Assembly: GCA_005789925.1 (NCBI GenBank)
Contig: SXWG01000069.1
Location: 1-9,039, forward strand
From: Actinomycetota bacterium
GTDB taxonomy: Bacteria; Actinomycetota; Acidimicrobiia; Acidimicrobiales; Ilumatobacteraceae
Length of the DNA: 9,039 nucleotides
Reading direction: 5' to 3'
Shown: piece after piece, positions 6,761 to 9,039 of the stretch
Layout of the letters: the number at the start of each line of letters is the position of its first letter
Position numbering within the stretch: the first letter of the stretch is position 1
The notes under the pieces: model-generated
What the model was told of the DNA's origin: nothing
What the model saw: only the letters and a program-made list of their open reading frames with translations
Database searches by the model: none
Program-made: the position numbers and the translations under genes

Positions 6761-6775
6761 CACCTCAGTGGGAAA
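6761..6775 (+). repeat. Copy 2 of the 15-base element shared by both divergent spacers
   Basis: CACCTCAGTGGGAAA differs from the copy at 3714-3728 at one base only. The inverted core CAC-N4-GTG is kept in both, although the extended 5+5 repeat of copy 1 is not. It lies 55 bases before the metH start, against 22 bases for copy 1 and its downstream gene. Confidence 0.4.
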
Positions 6776-6803
6776 GACTTTGCCCGGGACGCCTCATCGA
6801 CTC

Positions 6804-6815
6804 ACTTCGCGAAGT
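6804..6815. repeat. Perfect 12-base palindrome upstream of metH
   Basis: ACTTCGCGAAGT is its own reverse complement. It ends 15 bases before the metH ATG, in or beside the likely promoter region, and could be a repressor site or, in RNA, a small four-pair hairpin with a CGCG loop. Which, if either, is not decidable from one copy. Confidence 0.45.
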
Positions 6816-6830
6816 AGCGTTGGAATAGTC

Positions 6831-9039
6831 ATGGCACGTCAGCCCTACGTCGAAGCAATTCATGAAAGAGTCATCGTTTTTGACGGTGCTTTTGGGACAT
6901 TCGTGCAAGGAATTGATCTCGGTCCCGACGACTTCGGAGGCGCCGCACTCGAAGGCTGCAACGAGATGTTGTGCGCCACGCGACCAGACGTGATCGCCGA
7001 CATGCACCGTGCATTTTTCGATGTCGGCGTCGACGCCATCGAGACCGCGAGTTTCGGCTCATTCGGCACCGTCCTCGCCGAGTACGACGTCTCCGATCAG
7101 GCCTACGAGCTCAGCAAGACCGCTGCCGCCATCGCTCGACGTGTCGCCGATGAATACGAATCTGACGGACGTGCGCGATACGTGGCTGGCTCGATGGGCC
7201 CCGGAACGAAGCTGCCGAGTCTTGGTCATATCTCGTTCGCCGAATTGCGTGACTCATACACCGAACAAGCGCGTGGCTTGCTCGCTGGTGGTGTCGATCT
7301 GTTCCTTATCGAGACGTGCATGGACCTCCTGCAGATCAAAGCCGCGATGCAAGCCTGCCGTCGTGCGATGGCTACCGAGGGACGCGATGTTCCCATTCAA
7401 GTTCAAGTGACCATCGAGACGACTGGTCGCATGTTGGTCGGTACTGAGATCGGTGCTGCGCTCAGTGCGCTGGCGGCGATGAAACCCGATGTCATCGGTA
7501 TCAACTGCGCAACGGGTCCTGCCGAGATGCAAGAGCATCTTCGTCACCTCAGCGCCCACTCTCCGATTCCGATCAGCGTCATGCCGAACGCAGGGTTGCC
7601 AAGTGTCGTCGATGGTCGCACGCACTACGACCTCACACCTGAACAACTCGCGGAATACCACCGACATCACGTCGCCGACCTTGGCATCAACATCGTCGGT
7701 GGCTGCTGCGGAACCACCCCAGAGCACCTTCGCCGCGTCGTCGAAGCGGTGCGTGGTGTGCCCATCGCCGAGCGACAGCCGACCATCGAACCCGCGGTCA
7801 CTTCGCTGTATTCACCCGTCACCATCGAACAAGACAACACGTTCTTGATCATCGGTGAGCGCACCAATGCGAACGGCTCGAAAGCCTTCCGCGATGCAAT
7901 GCTGCGCGAAGACTGGGACACCTGCGTGAAAATAGCCACCGACCAGATTCGCGAGGGCGCACACGTACTTGACGTTTGCGTCGACTATGTCGGTCGTGAC
8001 GGCACGGTCGACATGAATGAGATCGCCTCGCGCTTCGCCACGCAGGCAAGCGTGCCGCTCGTGCTCGACTCGACCGAACCAGAAGTGATGGAGGCCGGCC
8101 TCATCCACGTGGGTGGACGAGCCATCTTGAACTCGGCGAACCTCGAGGACGGCGAAGCACCGGGTTCACGTCTCGATCGAGTCTTCTCTCTCGCCCGCGA
8201 CTTCGGCGCTGCAGTCATCTGCTTACTCATCGACGAACGCGGACAAGCACGCGACGTGCAATGGAAAGTGGACGTCGCCCATCGCATCAACGACATCGCA
8301 ACGAAGCGCTACGGATTGTCCTCCTCTGACCTAATTTTTGATGCGCTCACCTTCCCCCTCGGAACTGGTGACGAGGACTTGCGCCATGATGCGATGCACA
8401 CCATCGAAGCCATCCGTCGCATCAAGTCTGAAATTCCTGGCGCGTACACCACACTCGGTGTCAGCAACGTGAGTTTCGGACTCAACCCGGCGAGTCGTCA
8501 GGTGTTGAACAGCGTATTCCTTTACGAAGCACGACAAGCGGGCCTCGACAGCGCCATCGTCCACGCATCGAAGATCCTTCCGCTCGCTCGTGTGTCGGAA
8601 GAGCAGAAGAAAGTCTGCCAAGACCTCATTTACGACCGACGCGAAGGCCAATACGACCCACTGTCGGCGCTACTCGAGATGTTCGCTGACGCCACCATCG
8701 TCACGGCCGAGAAAGTCGACAAATCTGATTGGACTGTCGAACAGATTCTTCGTCAGCGAATAATCGACGGTGACCGCGAAGGCCTGCACCACGATCTTGA
8801 TCGTGCGATGGCACAAGGAATCGCTCCGCTCGACATCATCAACGAAGTGCTGCTCGACGGCATGCGAGAAGTCGGCGAACTGTTCGGCTCTGGCCAAATG
8901 CAATTGCCATTCGTTCTGCAGAGCGCCGAGACGATGAAGTCCGCGGTCAGCCACCTTGAGCCCCACATGGAAAAGGCAGACGCCGTCGCCAAAGGCAAGC
9001 TCGTGCTCGCCACCGTGAAAGGTGACGTGCATGACATCG
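6831..9039 (+). CDS. metH: Cobalamin-dependent methionine synthase MetH, 5' part
   Basis: MetH transfers a methyl group from 5-methyltetrahydrofolate via enzyme-bound methylcobalamin to homocysteine, making methionine in the cytoplasm. The frame is open without a stop for 736 codons and leaves the window. Domains in order: homocysteine-binding barrel (about 10-310) with zinc ligands Cys226 in INCATGP and Cys292-Cys293 in GGCCGTTPEH; pterin-binding barrel (about 335-600) opening with IGERTNANGSK (341-351); cobalamin cap (about 635-710) with QLPFVLQSAETMK (691-703); then the first residues of the cobalamin domain, TVKGDVHDI (728-736), whose His734 is the expected cobalt ligand (His759 in E. coli). 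The reactivation domain lies outside. Position of this His implies a normal full-size enzyme near 1,200 residues. The ATG at 6831 has a modest GGAA five bases upstream. Divergent from the adenosyltransferase gene. Identity is secure. Confidence 0.97.
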   Translation, partial: MARQPYVEAIHERVIVFDGAFGTFVQGIDLGPDDFGGAALEGCNEMLCATRPDVIADMHRAFFDVGVDAIETASFGSFGTVLAEYDVSDQAYELSKTAAAIARRVADEYESDGRARYVAGSMGPGTKLPSLGHISFAELRDSYTEQARGLLAGGVDLFLIETCMDLLQIKAAMQACRRAMATEGRDVPIQVQVTIETTGRMLVGTEIGAALSALAAMKPDVIGINCATGPAEMQEHLRHLSAHSPIPISVMPNAGLPSVVDGRTHYDLTPEQLAEYHRHHVADLGINIVGGCCGTTPEHLRRVVEAVRGVPIAERQPTIEPAVTSLYSPVTIEQDNTFLIIGERTNANGSKAFRDAMLREDWDTCVKIATDQIREGAHVLDVCVDYVGRDGTVDMNEIASRFATQASVPLVLDSTEPEVMEAGLIHVGGRAILNSANLEDGEAPGSRLDRVFSLARDFGAAVICLLIDERGQARDVQWKVDVAHRINDIATKRYGLSSSDLIFDALTFPLGTGDEDLRHDAMHTIEAIRRIKSEIPGAYTTLGVSNVSFGLNPASRQVLNSVFLYEARQAGLDSAIVHASKILPLARVSEEQKKVCQDLIYDRREGQYDPLSALLEMFADATIVTAEKVDKSDWTVEQILRQRIIDGDREGLHHDLDRAMAQGIAPLDIINEVLLDGMREVGELFGSGQMQLPFVLQSAETMKSAVSHLEPHMEKADAVAKGKLVLATVKGDVHDI

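Larger units (their letters stand above)
6728..6830. promoter_or_regulatory. Divergent spacer between adenosyltransferase gene and metH
   Basis: These 103 bases must hold the expression signals of both units. Seen here are the second copy of the shared 15-base element (6761-6775), a CCCGGG (6783-6788), a perfect 12-base palindrome (6804-6815) and a GGAA (6822-6825) five bases before the metH ATG. TAGCGT at 6815-6820 fits a TANNNT -10 but has no -35 at 17-19 bases. The spacer is too short for a standard cobalamin riboswitch of about 200 bases, and I see no B12-box GCCACTG in it. Confidence 0.4.

Noticed and set aside
6728..6830. Cobalamin or S-adenosylhomocysteine riboswitch upstream of metH.
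   Set aside because: The spacer is too short for a cobalamin riboswitch, no B12-box was found, and the conserved pieces I remember of the SAH riboswitch are not visible.
7254..9032. Several open frames of 90-157 codons on the minus strand within metH.
   Set aside because: They are shadows of the metH reading frame, which is intact and carries all expected motifs.

Overview
This 9,039-base window holds eight protein genes and no RNA genes, mobile elements or CRISPR arrays that I can see. It looks like chromosomal housekeeping DNA of an actinobacterium. The support is an F420-type luciferase-like oxidoreductase of the MSMEG_3544 kind, cobalamin-dependent methionine synthase, frequent GTG starts and a GC content near 58% (estimated from a few lines only). 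The moderate GC and the style of the proteins would fit class Acidimicrobiia, but that placement is an inference.

Region 1 (1-3655, minus strand) is a tight five-gene run. In order of transcription it encodes a short-chain dehydrogenase (SDR), an MFS exporter, the mechanosensitive channel MscL, an SGNH-hydrolase lipoprotein and the first 54 residues of an ABC-F ATPase, cut by the window edge. The SDR and MFS genes overlap as ATGA, and the other gaps are 7 to 34 bases, so co-transcription is likely. Three of the five products act at the cell envelope.

Region 2 (3656-4662) is a 95-base divergent spacer and a plus-strand gene for an F420-dependent LLM oxidoreductase. That gene converges on region 3 with only 26 bases between the two stop codons.

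Region 3 (4689-6727, minus strand) is a two-gene unit: a PduO-type cob(I)alamin adenosyltransferase followed 11 bases later by leucyl aminopeptidase PepA. Region 4 (6831-9039, plus strand) is divergent from it and encodes the first 736 residues of methionine synthase MetH, running off the window just after its cobalamin-binding histidine. A cobalamin-processing enzyme and a cobalamin user therefore share one 103-base spacer.

I found no clear new system. The least expected signal is a 15-base element, matching at 14 of 15 positions, present once in each of the two divergent spacers (3714-3728 and 6761-6775). It could be a shared operator. A perfect 12-base palindrome also lies just upstream of metH.
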